Of a DNA stretch of 64,000 nucleotides, positions 40,211 through 50,961 are shown one piece after another. The stretch is from Arthonia radiata (Eukaryota > Ascomycota > Arthoniomycetes > Arthoniales > Arthoniaceae): NCBI GenBank assembly GCA_002989075.1, contig PSQN01000012.1, forward strand, positions 2,182,480 through 2,246,479. Direction: 5' to 3'. Below the pieces are notes generated by a model. It saw only the letters and a program-made list of their open reading frames with translations, did not search any database and was not told the origin of the DNA. The position numbers and the translations under genes were made by a program. Position 1 is the first letter of the stretch. Each line of letters begins with the position of its first letter.

Positions 40211-41857
40211 ATGTCTACAAATGGCATACACGACGAAGAGCCCGGCTCGCCCGGCAACATGTCCCAAGAAAGCGACATCGAGGAGATGGACAACGTGAAG
40301 CTGGAAAAGCATCCCAAGAAGTCGTCCATGAAGTCATTGGCACCTTTCGCATCCTATCAACAGCGAGCTGATACTCCACAGGAAGACTGCGCCTCTCGAA
40401 GCGGCGAACCAGGCCCAGCCTGATCCTCTACCCCCACAACCAGATGCATCCGACCTTGACTTCACAAAGCTCTCCCCAATCTCCCCAGAAATCATTTCTC
40501 GACAAGCGACCATTAATATTGGAACAATAGGACATGTCGCGCACGGCAAGTCCACTGTGGTGAAAGCCATTTCAGGGGTCCAGACTGTCCGTTTCAAGAA
40601 CGAGCTCGAGCGAAACATCACAATCAAATTGGGGTACGCAAACGCAAAAGTGTACAAGTGCGACAATCCAGAGTGCCCTCGCCCGACGTGTTTCCGGAGT
40701 TACAAGAGTGACAAAGCCGTCGATCCGCCTTGTGAAAGAGAAGGATGCGGCGGTAAGTATAGGCTTTTGAGGCACGTCTCTTTCGTCGACTGCCCCGGTC
40801 ACGACATTCTTATGAGCACAATGCTGTCGGGTGCTGCTGTCATGGACGCCGCGCTCTTGCTCATCGCTGGAAACGAAACCTGTCCCCAACCACAGACTTC
40901 CGAGCATCTTGCTGCCATTGAGATCATGAAGCTGAACAAGATCGTCATCTTGCAGAATAAGGTCGATTTGCTTCGCGAAGAAGCTGCCGACACTCACTAC
41001 CAGTCAATAAAACGCTTCATTCGCGGCACCGTTGCAGACGGATCCCCAATCATTCCTGTCTCTGCCCAGCTCAAATTCAACATCGACGCAGTCAACGAAT
41101 TCCTTTGCTCCAAGGTCCCCATACCTCCGCGCGACTTCACAGCAGCACCACAAATGATGGTCATCCGGTCTTTCGACGTTAACAAACCCGGCGCTGAGAT
41201 CGACGAGCTCAAGGGTGGCGTTGCGGGTGGATCGATCTTGACGGGTGTGCTCAAGCTCGGAGACGAGATTGAGATTCGTCCTGGCATTGTATCCAAAGAT
41301 GAAAGCGGCAACTTTCAGTGCAGGCCCATTCAAAGCAGGGTCGTCTCGCTGTTCGCCGAGCACAATGACCTGAAGTTCGCGGTGCCAGGGGGCCTGATTG
41401 GCGTCGGCACAAGAATAGATCCTACGCTGACAAGAGCTGATAGATTGGTGGGCTTCGTACTCGGGCTGAAAGGGCAACTACCAAGCATCTATGTCGATCT
41501 TGAAGTTAACTTCTTCTTGTTGAGACGCCTGCTTGGTATCAAGTCCGCCGACGGCAAGCAACAAAAGATTGCCAAATTAACAAAAAACGAAGTTCTCATG
41601 GTCAATATCGGCAGTGTTGCAGCAGGCGCAAAAGTCGTCGGTATCAAAGGTGACGCTGCCAAGTTGTCGCTCACAAGTCCCGCGTGTACACAAATCGGCG
41701 AGAAGGTAGCTTTGAGCAGAAGAATTGAGAAGCACTGGCGGTTGATCGGGTAAGTTTTGAATCTTCTACGTCAGCGCCTGGACAAAGCACTGACAACGTT
41801 GACCACAGATGGGCGAACATTCTCGCAGGCACTATCCTTGATCCACAAGACTCCTAG
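40211..41857 (+). CDS. GCD11: Translation initiation factor eIF2 gamma, 512 aa
   Basis: Exons 40211..40332, 40382..41749 and 41809..41857, introns of 49 and 59 bp. The first donor is GTCATT, a weak site, but the junction S-S-M-K-K-T-A-P-L-E keeps frame. GTPase motifs are G-H-V-A-H-G-K-S-T near residue 91, D-C-P-G-H-D and Q-N-K-V-D. The Zn ribbon insert typical of eIF2 gamma is present, C-D-N-P-E-C-P and C-E-R-E-G-C-G-G. The last exon gives [10 protein letters not shown], close to the usual C-terminus. The protein carries initiator Met-tRNA to the 40S subunit as part of eIF2. It is an essential gene. Confidence 0.96.
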
Positions 41858-42290
41858 GATATTGCGTTGATATCTCACTCACGCATTTTATTGCAATCTG
41901 GCGAGGCATCAAAAGATATACTCATATCACGCGTTACGAGCATCGCAAGGCGTTAGGGATCAAAGTGTTGCAGCCTTGCTTCATACGGCAAACGCCCGGA
42001 AATTTTGTGTGAGAAAGCGATGGGAAACACGCGATGAGTATGTATGCGCCCTTGAATGCCGAGACGTGTCATCGTATGGACGGCTATCGCAGTCGCTCCT
42101 TCCACGTTTTATCACTATGTTCTTTCCGGTCGTCCATCTCTGTCTTTGCGTTTCGTGGGTCTTGAGCTTCGTTATCATTCAGACGGTATTACCGTGCATC
42201 ATTATCAACATTCAGTTGCCTAATCTTCAGGCTGGATTACACTTAGTCGTCTTTGCGGCCACGCCCGGTTCTTGGACACCCGACTTCATC
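41858..42290. other. 5' region of the kinase gene
   Basis: 433 bp between eIF2 gamma and the kinase ATG. The kinase frame is open upstream to 41976 but begins without a good ATG context, so it is treated as leader. It includes a hydrophobic stretch by chance. Confidence 0.4.
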
Positions 42291-44909
42291 ATGGCTTTGC
42301 TGCGAGGCAGGAAGCGCAACGCCGGCAATAACTCGAGCGGTACCGATCAAACTGACGCTGGCACGGAGTCTATCGTGTCCGTCTCACGCTTCACTCGTGG
42401 TCGAACCAAATTCCTGCGATTGTTTAGCGGCAAAGGCAGTAAGTCTTGGTCGGAGATGCTGCGCTCATTGTCTCTGACGTGCATCATAGGCGTCGAGACT
42501 CACGACACGACTGTGGCAGATGTGGAGCCACCTGGCGTTGATAGCCGAAGCTCATCTGTATTGATTAATTCGTTTCCAAAGCCACCGAGCATTACGCTCC
42601 CACGGTTGGAAGTCCTACGGTCACAGATGCCGAACGATGCAAGGTATGGCAGTCGCGCCCCAGGGCCTCTGACACCTCCCTCGTCGCCAGACGACAATAG
42701 ACGTGCAATGATACCACGACCACTGGATGGTGAATCTCCTGCAGTTATCCTTGCGCCGGCGCGGCCACTACAAAGATCTGTCTCGTCACCTAGCATGCAG
42801 CTCGCCAGAGTTTGGTCCAAGAGGAGGATTGGAATGCCAGCGACTGTGAGGCATCGGCCAGAGCGAGCATCAAGAAGCACGCTTGCGCCATTGGCTGAGA
42901 ATGCTGTTTGGACACCACCAAAAGCGCTACAATCGAAGCCAACACTTCGCGTCGTTACTGCGCCTCAGATGCCTAATATGACTGATGCATACCCGTCACC
43001 AGCTTCCACTACCACTGTATCCCCTGTGTCGCCTGTGTCACCCATTTCATCTTTCACACCAGTATCACAGCAAGCTACGCTTTCACCCCCTCCCTCAGTG
43101 ACTTCCTCGATCATGGTGCCGCCAGAGGTATCGAAAAGGGTCGAACAATGTGGGAAACCCTTGCCTGCGAATGAAAAGGGTGATGCGAGACAACGCGAGG
43201 CATTGAAACAGACTGTGGCTTTCACGGAGAAGCTTGCTGCCGTGAAGGTATTTCTGGAGACTCAATATTACAGTCCAGAGTTCAAAGAGATCAGCCCTCG
43301 TTCACTACGGCGCCGACGTATGGAACTCTCTTTATACCAAAGCCGAAGTTCCCCACGCGAAGCCGCCGCGGTCAGAAGCAAGTTCAGACGCGAAGAGACC
43401 AATCACCTTCGACAAGAGCGGTTGACCAAAGCTCGAAGGCTGAGAGGAAACCACAATGTAGCCGCAACCGGATATCAGCCTCTTCGTATTCTAGGTAAAG
43501 GCAGCTTCGGTCTCGTGAGACTTGTACGAGATCTTTCAGAAGTTCAGCCAGACACTGTCACCAGCTGGTACGGTTCTTCCAACTCGGCAAACCGGGTATA
43601 TGCTATGAAGATCATCCGAAAGGATGAAATGCTGCGTAGCTGCCAGGAGGCACATCTGCGCGCTGAGCGTGACTTTCTAGCTCATGCCTCAGGTATTTCG
43701 AAGTGGGTGGTGCCCCTTCGAGCCAGCTTTCAGGATCACGACAATTTGTACCTGGTCATGGAATATGCTATTGGCGGGGATTTTCTAGGCCTGCTTCTTC
43801 GAGAAGAGGTCATCAGCGAGCAAAATGCTCAATTCTACGTTGCTGAAATGGTCTGTTGTATTGAAGAAGCTCACAATATGGGATGGATACACCGGGACAT
43901 CAAACCCGACAACTTCCTTATCAGTGCTTCGGGACATCTCAAAATCTCAGACTTTGGACTAGCGTTCGATGGCGAGTGGCCTCATACACAGTCCTACTAC
44001 TACCATCGTCGCCACAGCCTCCTGCACGACCTTGGCGTTTACTTCAAAGGTGATGAAGATGACCCAAAGGATGATGAGCGAAGGCTTGGCGAACTTACAA
44101 AAAAGCAAATCCGTTGCGACGACACCCGCTCGATGGCCTATGTGCGGCATGGCTGTTCTCTTAGCAGAGACCCACGCGGGAGAAGGCTGCTAGCCAACTC
44201 GGTCGTGGGCACCTCTCAGTACATGGCTCCCGAAGTCATCCGCGGCAAACCGTACGATGGCCGATGCGACTAGTGGAGCATTGGTATTATCCTTTTTGAA
44301 TGTGTCTATGGCTTCACTCCGTTCTGCAAAGATAACCGCGACGAGACCAAACGCGCAATCATGCATCATGAACAAAACTTTCACTGGCCTCACCCTCCTG
44401 CACAGGACGTCAGTTGGGACGCCAGGGAGCTCATCTACCTGTTACTCCAGGAGCCTCGATCTCGTCTGAGTTCGGGCACGTACGGATACGAGGATCCTCA
44501 TTACTATGTCTACCACAATGACGCACGAGAGATCAAAGAACATCGCTTTTTCACAGGCGTCCCGTGGAGCATCCTGCACCAAGTGTCGCCGCCGTGGGTA
44601 CCGCGAGTGCGAAGCGCCGACTCGACAAAATACTTTGAGTCCGAGGAAGAGATACTTGGTAGTGAGGCAGAGGAGCTGCATCCCATACCTCAATTTCTCG
44701 GCGGAAAAGCGGCAGAACTCGACGGGCCAACCGGGGAGCACAAGGTTCCAGACAAGCCAGTGCGGCGGCCAAGAGACCGGCTGTTGAGGGACTCGGTTAC
44801 GGCCGAGACGGTCATGGAGGCAAGGAAGCGGAGTGCGTTCCTGGGATACACCTTTCGGCGGGCGAAGACGTGGAATCTGGCGGATGAGGTGAGGCAAAGG
44901 AGCTGGTAG
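42291..44909 (+). CDS. NDR-like AGC protein kinase with an in-frame TAG
   Basis: Exons 42291..42438 and 42490..44909, with a 51-bp intron (GTAAGT, CTGAC branch) that keeps frame either way. About 350 Ser/Pro-rich residues precede an N-terminal helical region (Y-Y-S-P-E-F-K-E-I-S-P-R-S). The kinase domain starts near residue 375: G-K-G-S-F-G-L-V, Y-A-M-K-I-I-R-K, H-R-D-I-K-P-D-N, S-D-F-G-L-A-F, a long insert, then M-A-P-E. The insert between D-F-G and A-P-E is typical of NDR/LATS kinases. At 44271-44273 TAG interrupts C-D-*-W-S-I-G, where D-[WY]-W-S is normal; the frame continues intact for 212 codons. Up to the TAG the product would be a 643-aa truncated kinase. It is a nonsense change or a base error. 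Confidence 0.82.
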
Positions 44910-45230
44910 TATTCCTATTGGATTCTTCTCATTAGACCTATGATCGATCACCCGCAGAATTCCTTACGCCTTGTTAATATTTGACAAGACCAAGTCCTCC
45001 ACAGCAAGCATACTGTAGCATCGCGCTCTCCCGATGTCGGGGGTGGTTTGCGGGTTCACCCTGTTCCGCAGCTAAAAATGCCATATCTGGGGTGGCGCGA
45101 TAGCAACTTTGTTGACACACGCGGTGCACGTCGCGTCCACGCATGCGCAACGATCATCTCTCCTCCACTTGAGCAAACAAGTCGCGACGATTGCCCCTCC
45201 TTGGAACATCGCCTCTCCTTCGCCAGAGCA

Positions 45231-45540
45231 TCAGATCACTTTCTTGACCTCCACCTTCTGCACCTTCACACCCTCCCACGTCGTCTCCCCAGCGTCCCAA
45301 CCTAGATCGACCCGCAGAATGTTCTCGCCGGTTGACATGAATAACTTCGTTTTGAAGTCGTACGGGTAGCCCTCCGATGCATCTATCGAAATCATGAGTG
45401 GTGGTGTGGCTAACCCTGAGCGAGGAGAAGAAGTATTAAGAGCAGAGAGCAAGAACCAGTGGCATACCTTCAACATTGATGACGAGTGAAGATGAGGGCG
45501 CAGAGGCGAATACAAAGCATATCCGCCACCTGTCGTTGCC
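45231..45540 (-). pseudogene. Minus-strand C-terminal exons of an unrecognised gene
   Basis: Two exons join well: an exon ending at 45468 (donor GTATGC) and 45231..45415, across a 52-bp intron. The joined text reads L-V-I-N-V-E-G-L-A-T-P-P-L-M-I-S-I-D, then Y-P-Y-D-F-K-T-K-L-F, and ends G-W-D-A-G-E-T-T-W-E-G-V-K-V. It looks like a genuine folded beta-rich C-terminus. Upstream on the minus strand a stop at 45541-45543 closes the frame and no ATG exon is clear before the plus-strand gene at 45995. It may be a gene remnant, or a gene with more exons than I can resolve. Confidence 0.4.
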
Positions 45541-45994
45541 TTACGACGCTGCGATACTTGGTCACAGCCAACGAAAGTCTACTTATTACGAACCATATGG
45601 AGTGCTTCGCACGCGCTACTGAGGCTTCCGGCAAGCTTTGGATCCGTTCGTAAAGCTTGTAAAAGCTGTGAGATCTGCACAATGCCACCGATATCAATGT
45701 GGTCCGAACCGCGATGGTGTCAATATGACCACTAAAAACCGCGTATGCAGCGATCGCTGAGGCGAAACGTAGCAACCTGATTGCGATTTCTAGCCTTGCT
45801 TGAAAACAGGAAAACATTACAAGGTACCACTTCGTTTGCTTACTGGTAACAAAAGCCCCACCCCGCATGGTCATTCTTTGGTCTATAAGATACTCACTAC
45901 TTCCCGTAATTACACTCGAGACACTCTCCTCCCAGCAAGAGTCACAAGATTGCCAAGACAAAGTTCCACTGGTTGTCACAACTTCACAACTCTC

Positions 45995-46579
45995 ATGGAC
46001 GACGTGCGCCAAATTGCGCTGGATTACGCTGTCTGTCTTTCTGCCAAGGAAATGCAGACGGCATATCAAATCATCACCACAATCGATTCCATGACCTATG
46101 ATGATGAACATCGTACTCTTCTTGAAGCTATGAAGCAACACAGAAACAGCAAGAAGCTATATGCTTCTATAGAAGTCGCAAACGACCACGCCGGTGACAT
46201 CATACTTGAGACTGTCAAGCGCAGTGTATCGTTGTATACCCCCGAACAGGAACGAGGTCTGGAGCAGCAAAAGCAAATGAGTGACGCTCGAGAGGACATT
46301 CATGCGGCGGAATTTGTTGCGAGCGAGCTCGAGCGTTGGGGCCTCAATGTTCGAATTGAACCGGTCTCGGTTCCCCGTCCAAACGCGGCTCGAGAGATCA
46401 TTGAACAACTTCGTGATCGCCACATTCGTCAGGGCCAGAGCACTACAAACGATGGGTCCAGGCCGCCGAACATCTACGATGAATTGTACGGCGTGCTGGT
46501 GCCTATTGTGGGCATTCCAGGAACGACTGCCCTGAGCAGCTGCACTATCTTCGACAGGCGCTCGGAAGGGCCCTTTTGA
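45995..46579 (+). CDS. AN-domain island, member a, 194 aa
   Basis: Single exon, ATG 45995. First of six plus-strand relatives. It starts M-D-D-V-R-Q-I-A-L-D-Y-A-V. The shared helix is K-K-L-Y-A-S-I-E-V-A-N-D-H-A-G-D-I-I-L, which aligns with K-L-F-T-S-L-K-T-A-N-E-C-G in member f and I-F-K-T-F-T-E-A-S-E-A-A-F in member d. A long charged helix follows (E-R-G-L-E-Q-Q-K-Q-M), then a strand L-N-V-R-I-E-P-V-S-V. It is the most diverged plus member. Function unknown. Confidence 0.62.
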   Translation: MDDVRQIALDYAVCLSAKEMQTAYQIITTIDSMTYDDEHRTLLEAMKQHRNSKKLYASIEVANDHAGDIILETVKRSVSLYTPEQERGLEQQKQMSDAREDIHAAEFVASELERWGLNVRIEPVSVPRPNAAREIIEQLRDRHIRQGQSTTNDGSRPPNIYDELYGVLVPIVGIPGTTALSSCTIFDRRSEGPF

Positions 46580-46896
46580 TTGGAATGTCCAGGAATATTG
46601 CGAGCTTGAAAGGCAATGAATGATTGATACCTTTCGATAATGCTCACGGTCTTGTGAAGATGTTTACTTTGTTTCACTGAGAGCTGTCGCATTATGAAAA
46701 TTTGGAAGACGGAACGGCCTGTCGGTCGCGATGGGCCAGGCCGCAACCAACAGGTAGGGTCTGAGCAGTTCATGTCTTGAGTATTTGATGAACTATGTCC
46801 ATGTGTTGCGAAAGCAGGGGGTGTTTGATACCAGGCGTTCAAGCCGCTCTAGAATAGCTCTATCCTCTGCGAGAAGATACACCTGCCGGAAGTTCA
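46580..46896. other. Spacer between members a and b
   Basis: 317 bp, no supported gene. A minus-strand frame of 122 codons spans it but has no motif. Confidence 0.4.
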
Positions 46897-47301
46897 ATGA
46901 CTGGCGTCGTCCCAGCATTTTCCCTCCAGGTCGACGGGAGCGCCAAGCGCTTCGACCGCATGGCGAAGCAGGATTCCGGCCAGCGCAACCTGATCAAGGA
47001 CTATCCAAACCTCAGCAAAACGTACGAGTCCCACGGTAGGGCTGAGAATGTCGCGTTCGAGCTGCTCGGCGTGCTGGTGGATGATGTCCAGCGCGGCAGC
47101 ATTGCGCCTCTCCCCTTGGACCGTATTCTCATTCGAGCTTCGTTTGCCGGCAAGGATCGCATCACTTCTATCCGATTCAACGGCATGGATACCGAGGTCG
47201 TTGCCATTCAACAAACGTCCGAGACTGATGATATGGCCCACTCGTCACAAGGGTTTCTGACTAATGCGAGCCAACAGCAAATTTTACCGGCAAACAAGTG
47301 A
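46897..47301 (+). CDS. AN-domain island, member b, 134 aa
   Basis: Single exon. Starts M-T-G-V-V-P-A-F-S-L-Q-V-D-G, corresponding to the first strand of the shared domain. The helix reads N-L-S-K-T-Y-E-S-H-G-R-A-E-N-V-A-F-E-L-L, nearly parallel to N-L-T-R-I-Y-E-S-P-Y-S-A-R-N-G-A-F-E-V-L in member c, its closest relative. The later strands I-T-S-I-R-F-N-G-M-D-T-E-V align with the G-A-E-I-E-V part of member e. No signal peptide or membrane segment. Confidence 0.65.
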   Translation: MTGVVPAFSLQVDGSAKRFDRMAKQDSGQRNLIKDYPNLSKTYESHGRAENVAFELLGVLVDDVQRGSIAPLPLDRILIRASFAGKDRITSIRFNGMDTEVVAIQQTSETDDMAHSSQGFLTNASQQQILPANK

Positions 47302-47791
47302 GTACGATGAAGACCGAACAAGAGTTCTGATCCTGCAAAATGTCAAGTCTTTGCGACCTTCCTCTCGCGGTCAAGGAACATAGGGGAAGCGCAGGCTTGC
47401 GTTCTCGTAACTCTGGTGGGTAGTTCTTGCGCCTCCATGCGTGATGCTCAGAGTAACCTCACCCCATTATGAATTTTCTTGCATACCTCGCTTCTACGGA
47501 CCGCTCCTGTCTGGCCATCCACTGGATGTGTTTCAACCTACGGCTGTTTGAGGCAAGCCTAGTGTAGCATCGTCCACAACCGCGCATAGATGTAGTACTG
47601 CTCCCCATTCAGAGGCGTCGCATGGAACGCCTTGTTCGTGATACGTTTCGCACGATTCAGTATATCTAGTCTCAGTGCACCGTCGTTCGGTACATAGTTC
47701 TCCATTACTTACGTTGAAACAAACACCTCGAAGTCGATAAGCCTTCACACTCTGAAGACGTGAACACAATCTCACTCGCTCGCTCAACGAA
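47302..47791. other. Spacer between members b and c
   Basis: 490 bp, no supported gene. Presumed terminator of b and promoter of c. Confidence 0.4.
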
Positions 47792-48354
47792 ATGTCTGAA
47801 ACTGCTAAGGCAAGTCATATTAAAGAGTTGTCCGTGTCACTACTGATGCATTTAGCAAAAGCTCCCGAAGCTACAAGGCCGATGATATTGTGACGGCCTA
47901 CCGCGTCAAATACGGGCCTGCACCTCAACATTTTGATCTGGGCGACACCAAAACGGAGCCAAACAAGGCTATCACCGACCATGAGAATCTCACACGAATC
48001 TACGAGTCTCCCTACTCCGCCAGAAACGGCGCCTTCGAAGTCCTCAATGCTTGGATGCGTGCACTCTCCGACGAGGTCGCGAAAGACAAAGCACCTGATG
48101 GAATGATCTCGGTACAGGCTGGCGGAATTGATAAAGGCTCGCTGTTCTGGGTGCATTGCAATGATCTCCGCATCTCCGTGTACAAGGTGAAGGCTATGCG
48201 CAATCGAGCCATGCATATGGGTCTTTTGGGGTGGCCTGATGACATGGACAAGCTGAAGGAAGCTTCGCGCAGATGGGTGGCTATGATGAAGGCGCAACAC
48301 CGCGAGAGGGAGATACCTGCTCGAGTTGAACTGGATGCAACGCTGGAGGTTTGA
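47792..48354 (+). CDS. AN-domain island, member c, 164 aa, GC-AG intron
   Basis: Proposed exons 47792..47809 and 47878..48354. Exon 1 codes M-S-E-T-A-K and ends at a GCAAGT donor; the acceptor is ACAAG before A-D-D-I-V-T-A-Y-R-V. Member d has the same plan, with exon 1 M-S-E-S-I-M. The shared helix is N-L-T-R-I-Y-E-S-P-Y-S-A-R-N-G-A-F-E-V-L and the second strand pair L-F-W-V-H-C-N-D-L-R-I-S-V. The frame from GTG 47890 is certain; the small first exon is inferred from d. A different acceptor (TTTAG at 47855) would break the frame. Confidence 0.6.
47810..47877 (+). other. Proposed GC-AG intron of member c
   Basis: 68 bp from GCAAGT to ACAAG. GC donors with an otherwise perfect consensus are a known minor class. 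The alternative that the first exon is not used cannot be excluded. Confidence 0.45.
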
Positions 48355-48646
48355 TCTTTGATGCAAGCCTCGCTTCTTCGTAGCTTCTGCCAAATTTTCT
48401 CCTCACTTCATCGTAGTGTCCATGCGACCATTTCCGTTGTCCGCATCCCACTCCAGAAACAGCAAACAGAGCCGATGCGCACGTTGTAAGATGCGCGCTT
48501 GTTTGCACCGCTACCACTTCAAACGTCTTCGCTTCACGTTGCTCAACTAATAGGGCTCGCCGACGCGCTGATTAAGCTCAGAGTCTTCATCATCACATCG
48601 AACTTGTCCGAAAACCACGATCATATAACGGTAAGATTAATTTGTA

Positions 48647-49175
48647 ATGTCAGAAAGTATCATGGTGAGGATCCTGGTCACCTTCATGCAGCAGTGGCTG
48701 ACTCTAATAGTCCGACGTCGCCCTCTCTCAACACGCCCCTGACGACTTCATTATCGCTTACAACCTGAGGGTCAACTTCTCAACGAAGTCGCGTGACGCC
48801 GTTGGCGCATGGATCGGAACCGCAGCTATGTACGCCGAAGCCCAGGAAGCGGTCAAAGCTGCAGTCGAGCCTCACGAATACGACCGTAAAATATTCAAAA
48901 CTTTCACAGAGGCCTCAGAAGCTGCCTTCCGCATCATCGCCGCCGCCATGCAGAGTAGGATGCAATATGGTATTGAACAACTCGGTGGCGAACAGTGTCA
49001 TCGAGTAACAGCCAATGAGCACCAACATGAGGATGAGGGCGAGCTCGCATGGATCCGCTTGGAGGGCGTCATGCTGGTCTTGATCGAGCGAATGCAGATC
49101 TTGCCTTCTAAGCTTGGATATGGTGAGGATGCTTCTACTTCCAAAGTTGAAGATAAAGCCTGGTCACTGAGTTGA
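48647..49175 (+). CDS. AN-domain island, member d, 160 aa
   Basis: Exons 48647..48664 and 48711..49175, intron 46 bp (GTGAGG to AATAG, with GCTGAC branch). Exon 1 is only M-S-E-S-I-M. Exon 2 begins S-D-V-A-L-S-Q-H-A-P-D-D-F-I-I-A-Y-N-L-R-V, whose D-D-F-I-I-A-Y matches D-D-I-V-T-A-Y in member c. The helix is K-I-F-K-T-F-T-E-A-S-E-A-A-F-R-I-I-A-A-A-M. The strands E-L-A-W-I-R-L-E-G-V-M-L-V and M-Q-I-L-P close the domain. The shared tiny first exon supports common descent of c and d. Confidence 0.68.
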
Positions 49176-49671
49176 ATAAGTCAAGCAGTATTCGCGCCGG
49201 AAAGGCCGAGCTAAGCCGTGACTTCACGAATGTCTTTCCAACCATCATATATCAAACCCTATTATTTTCATCCCTGTCTTTTTCACGCGAATCATTCTGC
49301 GGCGGAAAGCTGTTGCCAATACGCGACAGGCTTTTCTCTTATATAGCTGAAAGAAGCGGCGCGAGTTTGAATCCATGCTTCCAATTGTTGGATGGAAAGA
49401 AAGGCATCTCACGATCACCTCTACTATCGACCCCCACTTGCTGCATCTACTTTGGCAACGACAACCTGATTCGGCAAGACTTGTTATACTAGGTCTAGCG
49501 TGTTCCACCCGTTGCAAATTCCATGCCAACTCCGGCTTTTGAAACGACCTCGTCTTCTTCCTACCAACCTCAAAGCCCAGCGTCGACTGTTGCCACACAC
49601 ACGACACTCCGCTCACCTCTCTCAAAGTACGTTTCTTTGGCGCAACAAATACCACATTGCTAATCGTCTAG
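49176..49671. other. Spacer between members d and e
   Basis: 496 bp, no supported gene. Pyrimidine-rich stretches in the last 150 bp suggest the promoter of e. Confidence 0.4.
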
Positions 49672-50450
49672 ATGGCCGAGCTCACCAACTTCTCGCGCGC
49701 GGACCTCAAGCCCGTGTTCTGCATCAACGTCTCACCGGCCAAGACCGCGGAGAACAATGTCACCTATAGATGGGGAACTCCTCTCTTCGCCACCCCCTCC
49801 TGCGTCACGCCCACAGATTCCGGCACAATCGACGATTATGCCTCAAGCTTCGCCCAGAAGCTTCAATTCCATGAAAACACTTCCATGCTCTTCGACGATC
49901 TCCATACAGCCAACAAAGCCGCGTACGAGATAATCCAGCCAGCGGTCGATGACGACTACCAGCTCTGGTTGAACCAAGGCGGAAAGTCCACTTTCCAGTC
50001 TATCCGTCGCATCACCGGCGGGAATTCCGAGCCGGTCAAGATCGAGTACAAGGGTGCCGAGATCGAGGTGGAGAAGATCTTCATCCTCCCGATTGCCACT
50101 TCGACTCCCTCCACGGCCGTTCCTATCCCGCCAACAACCGTCAATCGTGAGAAGGGCCACGGAAAGCGCGTCCCTGTTCCAATCTCATCTGTTGGAGGCA
50201 ACCCTACCGCCAACAATGGCAAGGTCTGCTGGTGTGGTTCTGGATTTGTGAGTCAGAGCCTGTCTCAAGTATAATTGAGCTAACATGATAGTAGGGATGC
50301 CGCATGCACCTCGACGAAGCCCGCCGCATGTCCAACAACGCCCGCAACGGGCGCGCGTGGGATTTCGGCGGCGAAGACAGCTCGTGGGACTGCCGCGTCT
50401 CCGCCAGCGATGACGGCGGAGATCGTTACGGCGGCCAGTGGGGATATTGA
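49672..50450 (+). CDS. AN-domain island, member e, 243 aa, with C-W-C-G-S-G tail
   Basis: Exons 49672..50247 and 50295..50450, intron 47 bp (GTGAGT to GTAG). Starts M-A-E-L-T-N-F-S-R-A-D-L-K-P-V-F, parallel to F-K-P-E-D-L-T-P-V-Y in f. The helix is M-L-F-D-D-L-H-T-A-N-K-A-A-Y-E-I-I and the strands V-K-I-E-Y-K-G-A-E-I-E-V followed by I-F-I-L-P. Unlike its relatives it has a linker and a C-terminal addition, K-V-C-W-C-G-S-G-F-G-C-R-M-H-L, then D-S-S-W-D-C and a Gly-rich end. The Cys cluster may bind metal. Its first half recalls SEC-C motifs, but the rest does not fit. Confidence 0.72.
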
Positions 50451-50961
50451 CGAATCCTGCAGTCACTGCGCAGCGTTTCGCGCGAAGGCGTAGTTGGACG
50501 GTCTGCCATCAATGAGATTTGCGAATCCCTATATGAGATATAGGAGAGGATGGACCTGACGAGCAACAGCTTCATCATAGATAGACCTTTCATGCCCTAG
50601 ACATGGAATGGCGTTACTCGGAGTCCATTGTGTCTTTCAAATCTGCTTCATGGTTTTGTGCTAGAGTCTACTCTAATGCCTCTGCTTTCAGCTCCTCTAT
50701 CGTGAGTGAAGGCTTGAGAAGAATCTCCATCCCCATGTTCTCCCTTTTGTGTACGTCTAAGTCCACATGCACTGCGCGGCGGAGCGTGACCTGGTCCTGC
50801 GCATGCGGATCTTCACCTACCTTCCCTGTAGCCTGCAATCTACGTAACTGCCTACCTCAGCATCGCTCACTTATATTCCCTACTCTGGTCTTCCTGTATC
50901 CATCTTCCGCCTCCAAATACAGCCTTTTCACCTGCTTTTCTAGAACTACCAATCCGCTGCG
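50451..50961. other. Spacer between members e and f
   Basis: 511 bp; the last 250 bp are pyrimidine-rich. A plus frame of 120 codons at 50603-50965 runs into the f start but is a composition artefact. Confidence 0.4.

Noticed and set aside
40333-40381. Possible absence of the first eIF2 gamma intron because of its weak GTCATT donor
   Set aside because: Without splicing the frame hits a stop at 40421-40423; with it the N-terminus fits other fungal eIF2 gamma proteins.
45470-46141. 223-codon minus-strand frame with a hydrophobic stretch
   Set aside because: Overlaps member a on the other strand and carries no clear family signature; the hydrophobic part could be chance.
50215-50330. Full SEC-C domain in member e
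   Set aside because: Only C-x-C-G-S-G matches; the later C-H or C-C pair at the right distance is missing.
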